Below are positions 42,488-51,300 of a stretch of 64,000 nt of DNA, piece after piece (the first letter of the stretch is position 1; each line of letters opens with the position of its first letter). The notes under the pieces were generated by a model. It saw nothing but the letters and a program-made list of their open reading frames with translations, searched no databases and was not told the DNA's origin. This DNA comes from Candidatus Andeanibacterium colombiense (GTDB taxonomy: Bacteria > Pseudomonadota > Alphaproteobacteria > Sphingomonadales > Sphingomonadaceae), in NCBI GenBank assembly GCA_029202985.1, contig CP119316.1, positions 248,001-312,000 on the forward strand, in the 5' to 3' direction. The position numbers were made by a program, and so were the translations under genes.

Positions 42488-44122
42488 ATGGCGCGGTTCA
42501 TTTTCATTACCGGCGGCGTGGTCTCCTCGCTTGGCAAAGGCCTGATGGCCGCAAGCCTCGCCGCGCTCCTCCAGGCGCGCGGCTTCAAGGTCCGCATCCG
42601 CAAGTTCGATCCCTATCTGAATGTCGATCCGGGGACGATGAGCCCCTACCAGCACGGCGAAGTGTTCGTGACCGACGACGGGGCCGAGACCGACCTCGAC
42701 CTCGGTCATTACGAGCGCTTTACCGGCGTATCGGCACACCAGGGCGACAACATCACCTCGGGCCGGATATACCAGCAGATCATCGCCAAGGAACGCCGCG
42801 GCGATTATCTCGGAGCGACGGTGCAGGTGATCCCGCACGTCACCGACCAGATCAAGGAATTCGCGCTCGCCGATGTCGACGATCTCGATTTCGTGCTGTG
42901 CGAATTCGGCGGCACGGTGGGCGATATCGAGGGCCTGCCGTTCATCGAAGCGATCCGCCAGTTGCGCAATGAACTCGGGCGCGAGCAGACCTGCGCGATC
43001 CACGTCACGCTGGTGCCGTATGTTTCGGCCGCGGGTGAGCTCAAGACCAAGCCGACCCAGCACTCGGTGCGCGAACTGACCAGCTTGGGCGTCCAGCCAG
43101 ATCTGCTGCTGTGCCGCTGCGAGCATGAATTGCCCGAAGGAGAACGGCGCAAGATCGCGCTGTTTTGCAACGTGCGGCCCGAAGCGGTGATCCCGGCGCT
43201 CGACGCGAGCTCGATCTACGCGGTGCCGCTGCAATACCACCACGAAGGCCTCGACGCCGAGGTGCTGCGCCATTTCGGCCTGACCGCCCCCGAGCCGGAC
43301 ATGGCGCGGTGGGACGACATCATCGACCGCTACGTTCATCCGGAAGGGGAAGTGACGATCGGCGTGGTCGGCAAATATGTCGGCCTGCCTGATGCGTATA
43401 AGAGCCTCAACGAGGCGCTGGTACACGGCGGTATGGCCAACCGGGTCAAGGTCAACATCCGCTGGATCGACGCCGAGATTTTCGAACAGGACGATTCGCT
43501 GATCGCCGCCGAGCTTGAACCGATGCACGGCATCCTCGTCCCTGGCGGCTTCGGTACGCGCGGGACCGAAGGCAAGATCGCCAGCGTCCGCTTCGCGCGC
43601 GAGCGCGACGTGCCGTTCTTCGGCATCTGCCTCGGCATGCAGATGGCCTGCATCGAAGGTGCGCGGAACACGGCCGGAATCGAGAAGGCCTCGTCGACCG
43701 AATTCGGTCCGAGCGAGGAGCCGGTGGTCGGCATCATCACCGAATGGATGACCCCCGAAGGCATCGAGACCCGTGAAGCCGGCGGCGATCTGGGCGGGAC
43801 GATGCGGCTCGGTGCCTATCCGGCGAAGCTTGCGGGCAATAGCCATGTCTCGCGGATCTATGACGGTGCGACCAGCATCTCCGAACGCCACCGCCACCGC
43901 TACGAGGTCAATTCGGCCTATATCGATCCGCTGGAGAAGGGCGGGCTGGTGTTCTCGGGGATGTCGCCCGACGGGCTCCTGCCCGAGATCGTCGAGCGGC
44001 CCGATCACAGCTGGTTCGTCGGCGTGCAGTTCCACCCGGAGCTGAAGAGCCGCCCCTTCGAACCACACCCTCTGTTCGCCAGCTTCATCGCAGCGGCGGT
44101 CCACAAGTCGCGGCTGTTTTGA
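42488..44122 (+). CDS. pyrG: CTP synthase
   Basis: PyrG aminates UTP to CTP. The 544-residue protein contains the synthase domain (ITGGVVSSLGKGLMAASLAALLQARG; KFDPYLNVDPGTMSPYQHGEVFVTDDGAETDLDLGHYERF) and the glutaminase domain with the nucleophile in FGICLGMQMACIE (Cys near residue 381) and GVQFHPELKSRP. The length is normal and all the motifs are intact. It is followed by a 390-base gap on the other side of which hsp20 is read in the opposite direction. Confidence 0.98.
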   Translation: MARFIFITGGVVSSLGKGLMAASLAALLQARGFKVRIRKFDPYLNVDPGTMSPYQHGEVFVTDDGAETDLDLGHYERFTGVSAHQGDNITSGRIYQQIIAKERRGDYLGATVQVIPHVTDQIKEFALADVDDLDFVLCEFGGTVGDIEGLPFIEAIRQLRNELGREQTCAIHVTLVPYVSAAGELKTKPTQHSVRELTSLGVQPDLLLCRCEHELPEGERRKIALFCNVRPEAVIPALDASSIYAVPLQYHHEGLDAEVLRHFGLTAPEPDMARWDDIIDRYVHPEGEVTIGVVGKYVGLPDAYKSLNEALVHGGMANRVKVNIRWIDAEIFEQDDSLIAAELEPMHGILVPGGFGTRGTEGKIASVRFARERDVPFFGICLGMQMACIEGARNTAGIEKASSTEFGPSEEPVVGIITEWMTPEGIETREAGGDLGGTMRLGAYPAKLAGNSHVSRIYDGATSISERHRHRYEVNSAYIDPLEKGGLVFSGMSPDGLLPEIVERPDHSWFVGVQFHPELKSRPFEPHPLFASFIAAAVHKSRLF

Positions 44123-44462
44123 TATTTGTGTGACAGCTATATTTACCAACGCCGGGGTGTTGGGGTCGGTATTTATTCAAGCCCGCGCGTACGCATGACA
44201 GCTCGCGGTTGAAAGCCATCGAAGAGGAGTTGTTGATCGACCGGCAGCTAAGCCGGGCGGATTGGCTGCCCCAGGATGCGCGGTCACTCATTCGCGGCGG
44301 ACTGCCTAGAATCCGCCGGCGCTTGCTGGTCGCGGCTCTTCGCGAACGACGGAAAGGCTTTTTTCCATTACGCGAGTCAGCATCCGCAAGATCTGATGCA
44401 TCTGCCTGTCAGCGCCATCCGGTTCATCACCAGGCGATCGGGTTTTGAGCCAAGCATCGAAA
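44123..44462. other. Gene-free stretch after pyrG
   Basis: No convincing gene is present. A GC-rich hairpin CCAACGCCGGGGTGTTGG (44148-44165) lies about 25 bases after pyrG. Two overlapping short frames (44209-44448 from a TTG, and 44276-44503 from an ATG, the latter with natural-looking FFHYASQHPQDLMHLPVSAIRF) share the region; either may be the remains of a small gene broken by a frameshift, but neither has a ribosome binding site and the second runs through the terminator. It could also be a 3' UTR or a small RNA ending at 44495. Confidence 0.4.
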
Positions 44463-44495
44463 GAGGGCGAGCCTTGCGGCCCGCCCTTCGTTTTT
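44463..44495 (+). terminator. Rho-independent terminator on the + strand
   Basis: GAGGGCGAGCC (44463-44473), loop TTGC, then GGCCCGCCCTTC (44478-44489) and a run of five T (44491-44495). One A-C mismatch interrupts the stem. It would end transcription from the pyrG side, and it faces hsp20, whose stop lies 18 bases to the right. Confidence 0.7.
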
Positions 44496-44512
44496 CGGAT
44501 TGAGGTGCCGGC

Positions 44513-44977
44513 TCAGGCGGCGTTCGCTTCGTCCTCGGCCTTGACGATTTCGAGCGGCTTCTGGCCGTTCACGGCGATCTTCTTCGGCTTCACGGCGTCG
44601 GGGACTTCGCGCAGCAAGTCGATCGCGAGCAGGCCGTCGGCTAGCCGGGCATCTTCGACGCGGACGTAATCCGCCAGTTCGAAGCGGCGTTCGAAGCCGC
44701 GGTTGGCGATGCCGACATGGAGGTAGTCGGTGTCACTTTCGTCCTGCCTGCGACCCTTGATCGTCAACAGGTTCTGCTGCGCGGTGATGTCGATATCTTC
44801 GGGACGGAAGCCCGCGACCGCCAGCGTGATGCGATAGGCATCGTTACCGCGGCGTTCGATATTGAAGGGCGGATAATTATCCCCTGTGTGCAGCCGCGCC
44901 TGGCCTTCGAGCAGGTCGAACAGGCGATCGAAACCGACAGTGCTGCGGCGATAGGGGGAAAAATCGAAACGGTTCAT
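44513..44977 (-). CDS. Small heat-shock protein (Hsp20 family)
   Basis: Hsp20 proteins bind unfolding proteins without ATP. The 154-residue product has the alpha-crystallin domain: PPFNIERRGNDAYRITLAVAGFRPEDIDITAQQNLLTIKGRR, then FERRFELADYVRVEDARLADGLLAIDLLREVP. The C-terminal I-x-I/V-like anchor is weak (KIAVNG). Start ATG 44977 (MNRFDFSPYRRSTVGFDRLFDLLE) is preceded by GAAGAGGATTTGTTTCG. IbpA-like; probable RpoH control and an RNA thermometer leader are described separately. Confidence 0.93.
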   Translation of the reverse strand: MNRFDFSPYRRSTVGFDRLFDLLEGQARLHTGDNYPPFNIERRGNDAYRITLAVAGFRPEDIDITAQQNLLTIKGRRQDESDTDYLHVGIANRGFERRFELADYVRVEDARLADGLLAIDLLREVPDAVKPKKIAVNGQKPLEIVKAEDEANAA

Positions 44978-45080
44978 CGAAACAAATCCTCTTCTGAGCA
45001 ATTTGGCATTGAGGATCCCGGAAATCCGGCGATCCTGTGAACATTGGCGACCGCACCCTTCCGGCGCGCGGCTCCAGTGC
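44978..45080 (-). promoter_or_regulatory. Probable ROSE-type RNA thermometer leader of hsp20
   Basis: The roughly 100-base leader of the small heat-shock gene contains, on the minus strand, TTGCTCAGAAGAGGA just before the start codon. This matches the ROSE hallmark in which a conserved UUGCU or UYGCU pairs with the AGGA ribosome binding site. Inverted repeats GGATCGCCGGATTTCCGGGATCC further upstream could form the other hairpins. It is a pattern match supported by the gene it precedes. Confidence 0.5.
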
Positions 45081-45082
45081 CT

Positions 45083-45110
45083 AGATATAAATTTCGGCGG
45101 AGGCTTCAAG
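45083..45110 (-). promoter_or_regulatory. Probable RpoH (heat-shock sigma factor) promoter of hsp20
   Basis: On the minus strand CTTGAA (-35, 45110 to 45105) is followed after 14 bases by TTATATCT (-10 region, 45090 to 45083). CTTGAA is the classical heat-shock -35 element. The site lies upstream of the thermometer-like leader of hsp20 and next to the start of the divergent glutaredoxin gene. Confidence 0.55.
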
Positions 45111-45138
45111 GGTCTCGGCTACAGATAAGGATTTTCCG

Positions 45139-45402
45139 GTGAGCGCGCCCAAGGTCGAGATCTATACCAAGTTTGCCTGCCCCTATTGCGTGCGCGCCAA
45201 AATGCTGCTCGGCCGCAAGGGCGTGGAGGTCGAGGAATTCGACATCACTTTCGGCGGGGACAAGCGCGACGAGATGCTGCAGCGCGCGCCCGGCGCGCGG
45301 ACCGTGCCGCAGATCTTCATCGGCGATTACCATGTTGGCGGGTCCGACGACCTCGCCGCGCTCGACCGTGAAGGCAAGCTTGACGCTTTGCTTGGGTTGT
45401 AA
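45139..45402 (+). CDS. grxC: Glutaredoxin 3
   Basis: GrxC reduces disulfides with glutathione. The 87-residue protein has the active site CPYC in KFACPYCVRAK, followed by the conserved TVPQIFIGDYHVGGSDDLAALDREGKLDALL. Start is GTG 45139, with GATAAGGA upstream. The following nitrilase gene starts 20 bases later, and a DUF1178 gene follows, a gene order (grxC-nitrilase-DUF1178) typical of alphaproteobacteria. Confidence 0.96.
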   Translation: MSAPKVEIYTKFACPYCVRAKMLLGRKGVEVEEFDITFGGDKRDEMLQRAPGARTVPQIFIGDYHVGGSDDLAALDREGKLDALLGL

Positions 45403-45422
45403 GCGGTTCTATTGACCCGCGC

Positions 45423-46241
45423 ATGACGCGCATCGCCCTTCTGCAGATGACCACCGGGATCGACCCGGAGGAGAACGCCCGAACGCTTTCAGCCGCGATC
45501 TCCAAGGCGGCGCAGGGCGGGGCTCGGATGCTGTTTACTCCCGAGATGTCGGGCCTGCTGGATCGCGACCGCGAGCGGGCGAGGGCGCATGTGGTGCCCG
45601 AAGCCGACAATCCGGTTCTGGCCGAGGTCAGGGGCGCCGCGAAAGATGCGGGCATCTGGGTCGCGCTCGGCTCTCTGGCAGTCGATCGCGAAAACGGGCT
45701 GTGGGCGAACCGGAGCTTCCTGATCGCGCCCGACGGTTCGATCGCCGCGCGTTACGACAAAATCCACATGTTCGACGTCCAACTCGCCACCGGCGAGACC
45801 TGGCGCGAAAGCGCGGCCTATGCTCCGGGCGAGCAGATCGTCACGGCCGAGACCCCGTTGGGGCGGCTCGGACTGGCGATATGCTACGATGTGCGGTTTC
45901 CTGCGTTGTTCGAGGCTCTGGGCCGCCGGAATTGCGACGCCATCGCAATTCCGGCGGCATTCACGGTGCCGACCGGCAACGCCCACTGGCATTTGATGAT
46001 GCGCGCCCGTGCGGTCGAAGCCAGCGCCTATGTCATCGCCGCCGCACAAGTCGGGACACACCCGGACGGACGGCAGACCTATGGCCATTCGCTGGTGGTG
46101 GACCCGTGGGGTGAAATCGTGCTCGATCTTGGCGGGGAAGCGGCCGGGCTCGGCTTTGCGGAGATCGATCACCAACGGATCGCCGCGGTGCGGGCGCAGT
46201 TGCCCAGTCTTGCCAATCGCCGCGCAATCCCCAAATCCTGA
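45423..46241 (+). CDS. Carbon-nitrogen hydrolase (nitrilase superfamily, Nit1/Nit2-like)
   Basis: A 272-residue amidase-type enzyme. The catalytic triad is present: Glu in LFTPEMSG, Lys in RYDKIHMFDVQL, and Cys in LAICYDVRFPALFEALGRRNCDAIAIPAAFT. Position after glutaredoxin suggests a role in removing deaminated glutathione or deaminated glutamine, which is the role of Nit1/Nit2, but the substrate cannot be told from sequence alone. Confidence 0.88.
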   Translation: MTRIALLQMTTGIDPEENARTLSAAISKAAQGGARMLFTPEMSGLLDRDRERARAHVVPEADNPVLAEVRGAAKDAGIWVALGSLAVDRENGLWANRSFLIAPDGSIAARYDKIHMFDVQLATGETWRESAAYAPGEQIVTAETPLGRLGLAICYDVRFPALFEALGRRNCDAIAIPAAFTVPTGNAHWHLMMRARAVEASAYVIAAAQVGTHPDGRQTYGHSLVVDPWGEIVLDLGGEAAGLGFAEIDHQRIAAVRAQLPSLANRRAIPKS

Positions 46242-46246
46242 CCACC

Positions 46247-46711
46247 ATGATCGTGTTCGACCTGTGCTGCGCCGACGGGCATCGTTTCGAAGGCTGGTTC
46301 GCCTCCTCGGGCGATTTCGCCGGGCAGCAGGAACGCGGGCTGGTCTCCTGCCCGCAGTGTGGATCGGTCGCGGTCTCTAAGGCGCCGATGGCTCCCGCCG
46401 TGCCGCGCAAGGGCAACCAGCGCAGCGGCCCTCGGGCGGAACAGCCCGTTCCGATGGCCGGCGGCGAAATCCCACCCGAAGTCGCGCAAGCGATCGGTAA
46501 ACTCGCCGAATTCCAGGCCGAGGCGCTCAAGCGCTCGAAATGGGTCGGCGCGGATTTCGCGGAACAGTCGCGCGCGATGCATTACGGCGAGCGCGCCGCC
46601 GAAGTCATCCACGGGAAGGCCTCCCCGGGCGAAGCCAAGGCACTGCTCGAGGAAGGGATCGCGGTGGCTCCGCTGCCGTTCCCGGTCGCGGCGCCCGACG
46701 AACTCAACTGA
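46247..46711 (+). CDS. DUF1178 family protein
   Basis: A 154-residue protein with the family N terminus MIVFDLCCADGHRFEGWFASSGDFAGQQERGL. It continues with a CPQCGS zinc-ribbon-like pair, and together with the N-terminal cysteines these could bind a metal. The C-terminal half is helical and charged. The function is unknown; it is usually downstream of the nitrilase and glutaredoxin genes, as here (5-base gap). Confidence 0.85.
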   Translation: MIVFDLCCADGHRFEGWFASSGDFAGQQERGLVSCPQCGSVAVSKAPMAPAVPRKGNQRSGPRAEQPVPMAGGEIPPEVAQAIGKLAEFQAEALKRSKWVGADFAEQSRAMHYGERAAEVIHGKASPGEAKALLEEGIAVAPLPFPVAAPDELN

Positions 46712-46751
46712 TTGCCAGCAATCCGCCGCTGAACTAAAGGCTCGGATGCGT

Positions 46752-46828
46752 GCGCCCGTAGCTCAGCAGGATAGAGCATCAGATTCCTAATCTGGGGGCC
46801 ATGGGTTCGAATCCCGTCGGGCGCACCA
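46752..46828 (+). tRNA. tRNA-Arg (CCU anticodon)
   Basis: The 77-base sequence folds as a full cloverleaf: acceptor stem GCGCCCG/CGGGCGC, D-arm GCTC-AGCAGGATA-GAGC, anticodon stem CAGAT/ATCTG with anticodon CCT at 46786-46788, T-arm with GGTTCGAATCC, and an encoded CCA end (46826-46828). It is followed 73 bases later by a terminator. No integrase or att-like duplication is nearby. Confidence 0.97.
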
Positions 46829-46901
46829 CCTGCCCTCATCGACGTTTTGTGGGTCTGCGCTTGCATCGCGGCGCGCGCCGAAGCTCCGAGGTCAAAAAAA
46901 C

Positions 46902-46929
46902 GTCAACCATTGGGCGCGTTGACTTTTTT
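46902..46929 (+). terminator. Terminator downstream of the tRNA gene
   Basis: GTCAAC (46902-46907), a ten-base loop and GTTGAC (46918-46923) followed by six T (46924-46929). On the left there is a run of A (46894-46900), so the hairpin can also work in the other direction. Confidence 0.75.
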
Positions 46930-47010
46930 GGATAAATTGCGCGTCGGCGCCGTGTCATGCGCGGGACCCCTGAAAACCGTTATCTTTCTCCCGCAGCGGT
47001 TTGGCAGAGA

Positions 47011-47187
47011 ATGGGGTTTACCCCCCGGTTCATGCTCAAGGTCTTCGCCTCGCTGGTCATCGGCTTCTTCACCTTGCTGTGGGTGACCGGTAACAGCCCG
47101 GCGTCGCTGCGGCACGGGATCATGCACTGGGCGGACGGCAACAGCTCTGCCAACGGAACCGCGATCGGTGGCGACTGGGGCGACTGA
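47011..47187 (+). CDS. Small protein with one membrane segment
   Basis: A possible 58-residue protein from ATG 47011 (MGFTPRFMLKVFASLVIGFFTLLWVTGNSPA), or 76 residues from ATG 46957. The hydrophobic helix is followed by a Gly/Asp/Asn-rich C terminus (GNSSANGTAIGGDWGD). A weak GGCAGAG is upstream of 47011. Base and amino-acid composition look natural, but no family is recognised. It lies after the tRNA terminator and is convergent with the MDR gene. Confidence 0.5.
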   Translation: MGFTPRFMLKVFASLVIGFFTLLWVTGNSPASLRHGIMHWADGNSSANGTAIGGDWGD

Positions 47188-47205
47188 GGGCACAGGCCGG
47201 CGCCG

Positions 47206-48192
47206 TCAAACGGTCACGACAACCTTGCCAACCTGCTGGTTGGATTCGAGATAGAGATTGGCATCGGCGATCCGGTCGAGTGGAAAAGTCTTTGCGATCA
47301 CCGGCTTGAGATGCCCTTCGGCCAGCCCCTGATAGATCAGCGCCTGGTACTTCGCGTAGCGCTCCGGATGGTTCCAGATCTCGCTCGCGACCCAGCCGCG
47401 CATCGACGCGCCCTTCATTGCACAGGGCCAGTGGGCATAGGGCGTCTCGGTCTCGCTCAATCCGCCGTAGATGAACAAGATCCCGCGCTCGGCTAGCGCG
47501 GAGGCGAGGGTGAGGACATACGGCCCGCCGACCGGATCGAACGCGCAGCGCGCACCTTTGCCGCCGGTGATCTCCATCGTCCTCGCGACCAGATCTTCCT
47601 CGTCGGTCGCGACCACATGCGCGGCACCAAGCGCCTTGAGCGCCTCGGCCTTGGCACCGGTGCGCGTACAGGCGATCGAGGTTGCGCCGGCCCAATTTGC
47701 GAGCTGGATTGCGGCAATCCCGACGCTCGACGAGGCGGCGCGGATAATCGCGGCATCGCCGACGCTCACTTCGGCGACCTCGATGATCGCTGCCGCGGTC
47801 ATGTATTGCATCCAGACCGACGCGGCCTCCGCCATGGTCAGGCCCGGAGGAGCTGGCAGAAGGGCATGCGCCGGAACGATCGCCTCCTCGCCCCACACGC
47901 CATAGGTTCCAAGCCGGAACTTCGGCACGACCGAGACCTTGTCGCCTTCGGCGAAGCCTTCGACCCCCGCACCGACCCGCAGCACCGTCCCCGCGGCCTC
48001 ATAGCCGATCAGGGAGGGCAGGGTGGCAGGCACCGGATAGCGGCCAGCGCGGAACATCGCTTCCGAGCGGTTGAGCCCGATCGCCTCGATCCTGACGTGG
48101 ACTTCGCCCGGGCCGGGTGCCGCGATCGCGACATCCTCGAACTCCAATACCTCGGGTCCACCCTGGCGGTGGAGGCGAACGATCTTGGCCAC
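47206..48192 (-). CDS. Zinc-independent MDR-family oxidoreductase (quinone-oxidoreductase-like)
   Basis: A 328-residue medium-chain dehydrogenase. It has the N-terminal catalytic GroES-like domain (VRIEAIGLNRSEAMFRAGRYPVP, LIGYEAAGTVLRVGAGVEGFAEGDKV) and the NADPH-binding fold (AIIRAASSSVGIAAIQLANWAGATSIACTRTGAKAEALKALGAAHVV). The Cys/His zinc ligands of alcohol dehydrogenases are absent, which fits the quinone-oxidoreductase group. The start is GTG 48192 (VAKIVRLHRQGGPEVLEF), supported by GAGAGGA nine bases upstream; an upstream in-frame ATG at 48237 is less likely. Confidence 0.88.
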   Translation of the reverse strand: MAKIVRLHRQGGPEVLEFEDVAIAAPGPGEVHVRIEAIGLNRSEAMFRAGRYPVPATLPSLIGYEAAGTVLRVGAGVEGFAEGDKVSVVPKFRLGTYGVWGEEAIVPAHALLPAPPGLTMAEAASVWMQYMTAAAIIEVAEVSVGDAAIIRAASSSVGIAAIQLANWAGATSIACTRTGAKAEALKALGAAHVVATDEEDLVARTMEITGGKGARCAFDPVGGPYVLTLASALAERGILFIYGGLSETETPYAHWPCAMKGASMRGWVASEIWNHPERYAKYQALIYQGLAEGHLKPVIAKTFPLDRIADANLYLESNQQVGKVVVTV

Positions 48193-48273
48193 GATTTTTT
48201 CCTCTCTTTTTTCCTGAAGGATAGGTGTGCGCCGCAAGGCCTGTCCAGCGCAACCGCGGCCCGTGCTTCAGGC

Positions 48274-48306
48274 AAAGAAAAAGGGCCCCTCCCGAAGGAA
48301 GGGCCT
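48274..48306 (-). terminator. Terminator of the TonB-dependent receptor gene
   Basis: Read on the minus strand: GGCCC-T-TCC, loop TTCG, GGA-G-GGGCC, then TTTTTCTTT. A stable stem with T tract, 25 bases after the receptor stop codon. It keeps the receptor transcript from entering the MDR gene. Confidence 0.85.
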
Positions 48307-48330
48307 CAATTTTCTTGGTTGAGCTGGGGA

Positions 48331-51300
48331 CTAGAACTTGACGTTCGCACCCAGGTAGAAGCGGCGACCGATGTCGTCGTAGAACAGGCCGCCGACCGAA
48401 CCGCCACGCAGCTGCGTGTCGTTGCCGCCGATGTTTGCGGGATTGTAGTTGGTCAGCGGCGGTGCCTTGTTGAACAGGTTGTCCACACCGAAGCGGATAT
48501 TGATATTATCCGTCAGCGCGTAATTCCCGTTCAGGTAGAAGATGTCGTATGCCGGAGCGCCCACGGTAGTGGTATGGAACGTGGCTTCGGTAGCATCTTC
48601 GATTGAGGGCAGGTGCTGCCACTGCAGGCCAAGCATCAGCTTCTTGATGCTGTAGTTCAGCGTGGTGAACAGGCGCCAACGATAGTTGCCGCCGTTCACG
48701 CCATTCGCCGTCGGCCCCTGCGTCCCGGCGTAATCCACCACTGGATCGGTCGGGAGTTCGGCCGAATAGAAGTGGAGCAGATAGGTAAGCTGCGAGTTGA
48801 TGCCGAGGGTGCCCGGACCGACATCGGCCGACCAGTCGAGTTGGGCGTCGATGCCTTCGACCTTGAAGCGGCCGTTATTGGCGTAGGTCAGGTTCACGTT
48901 TCCAAGATTACCAGTCTGAGAATCGCGGGTGATCGCCTTGCACGCCGCCGTGGCCGCTGCTGCCGTTGGGTCGGTCGCGACGAGGGGGTTGAGGCTCGCA
49001 TCAAAGCACGACCGAAGCGCGATAGCGACCGACTGCTGCCCGATCGCGTGGTTCACCGCGATATTGTAGTAGTCGACTGTCAGCTTAAGCCGCGAAAGTG
49101 CGGGACTGTCGAATGGCGACGACAGCACGACGCCCGCAGTCCAGGTATTTGCGGTTTCAGGCGTCAGATTCGCGTTGCCCTCAGCGCTCGGCCAAGCGAA
49201 GCCGAAGGTCGAGTTGTCGGTGGCACCCGCGCCGCTGTAATATGCATCGCTTGCGGCCTGGTTCGGCATGAGAGCCTTGCAGACTGCGAGTACATTGTTG
49301 CCATTGGCATTGGTCGGATTTGCCGAATACGGAAGCGGGTTGGCAAGCGAGCAGAGATCACCCGCGGTATTAACACCGAAGGTCTGCTGCTTGGCCAGAT
49401 AAAGCTCGCCGATGTTCGGAGCACGTTCAGCACGGTTGTAACCGCCACGGAAGCGAAGCCAGTCGTTTACCTGCCAATCGCCAAGGATCTTGTAGGTATA
49501 GCTGGTGCCGGTGGTGTTGTAGTCCGAAATACGACCACCGAGTTCGAGGCCCAAGTTCTTGATGAATGGCGTGTCCGAGAGGATCGGTACGAGCAATTCG
49601 CCATACAGTTCCTTCACGTTGAAGGAGCCGGCCGAGTTGCCGCTGGGATAGATGCCGAGTGCCTGATCATTGAAGGAGCGGCCTTGCGTGGTCAGCGTAT
49701 CGTTGTCGAACTCGAAGTTGAGTTCGCGATAGCTTGCACCGAGCGCAGCGCGCAGTTCACCTGCAGGCAGGTCAAGCAGCTTGCCCTGCAAGTTCGCTTC
49801 CACGATCGTCTGACGCGTTAGCGAGCGGTTCTTGAGATCCGCGCGAATGGCCTCAAGACAATCTTCCGAGAAACCGCCTGCCGGTGGGTTATAGAAGTTC
49901 AAACCGCTGGTGCAGGTAGCAGTGGAGGCACCAAACCCGCCTTGGCTGGGATTACCCGTGGCCTGGAAACCCTCGCCGAAATGCCCCGAATTCAACACGG
50001 TGCGGAGACGTTCCAGCGAATAGATGCCGGTCTGCTTGGCATAGGTCGATGAGACACCATGGTTGGCAGAAATGTCCCATGTCCAATCGGTACCCGGGAT
50101 AAAGCCCTCAAGCCCCGCGATGAGATTATAAGTCATCACGTCCGTGAAGGTCTGCCGGTCGTCCGGCATCAGCGCGGTGATCGAGAACGGGGCATAGGGA
50201 TTGTCCCGACTCATCAGCAGATTCCAGAGATCTGTGCCGACGTCGTTCTGGTTGATAAGCTGGCGGACGCCTGAAGCATAATAATCAGGATCCGAGCTCT
50301 GGATCGTCGGATCATTCCGGAGAATATCCATCGTCACGCCCCAACCGCCGGTGATCGGGCCAGGCTCGTTACGCGTCTCGGTGTGGACATGGCTGAACAT
50401 CGCCTGGCCAAACACGCCGATCCAGTCGTTGATCTCGTAATTGCCGCGTGCCAGCACGTTGTAGCGCTTCAGCGGCAAGACAAGCTGGAGATTGGTATTG
50501 TTCTGGCTAAGGAGGCCGTTGTCGGCGACCTTGTACTTATAATTGTCGATCGGGCCGGTGTAGCCTTGGAAATTGTTATAAGTTGCATAAGGAGAACCAT
50601 AATATCCCATCGGGAAACCGGGATTTGGCACGTCGGTGTAGTTGTTGTTTACGTACGGGTGGCCGTTCTGGTCCAGATAAACCGTGACGCCGTTCGTATA
50701 AGGGCTCAATGTGGAGCCAGGGAATAACCCCGGGAGTGCGCTGGCGTAATTGCCGAGCTGACCATCGAGCAGGATTCCGGGACGGTCCACGAAGAATTGC
50801 GTACCGTTGACTTCGGGATCGGCCCAAAGTTCGCGATACCACTTGCGGTCGCGACGATAGCTCACGCCGCGATCGTTCATCGACATCGCCAGGCTGACGT
50901 TACCGCGACCGTCGTCGAAGTCGGCGCCCATGATGCCGGAAATCTGATATTCGAAGCCATCGCCGTGTTGGCTGACGCCCATCTGGCCGTCGAGTTCAAG
51001 CCCGTTGACGTCCTTCTTCAGGATGAAGTTGGTGACACCGGCCACGGCGTCGGCGCCGTAGGTGGCCGAAGCGCCGCCCGAGATGATCTCGATGCGCTGC
51101 ACGGCGGCGGACGGAATGGTCGAGATGTCGATTACGCCCGATGCGTTGGCCGGCGTACCACGGCGCCCGTCGATCAAGACGAGGTTGCGGTTGGAGCCGA
51201 TTCCGCGCAGCGACACCGTCGCGGCACCCGGAGTATTGGTAGCGGTCGGCTGGATGTCCGCACCGAGGCTCGGCGTCTGCGCCGGCGTGAACTGCGGCAG

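Noticed and set aside
46752..47187. tRNA-Arg as an integration site
   Set aside because: No integrase, no duplicated tRNA 3' end and no island-like boundary are visible on either side.
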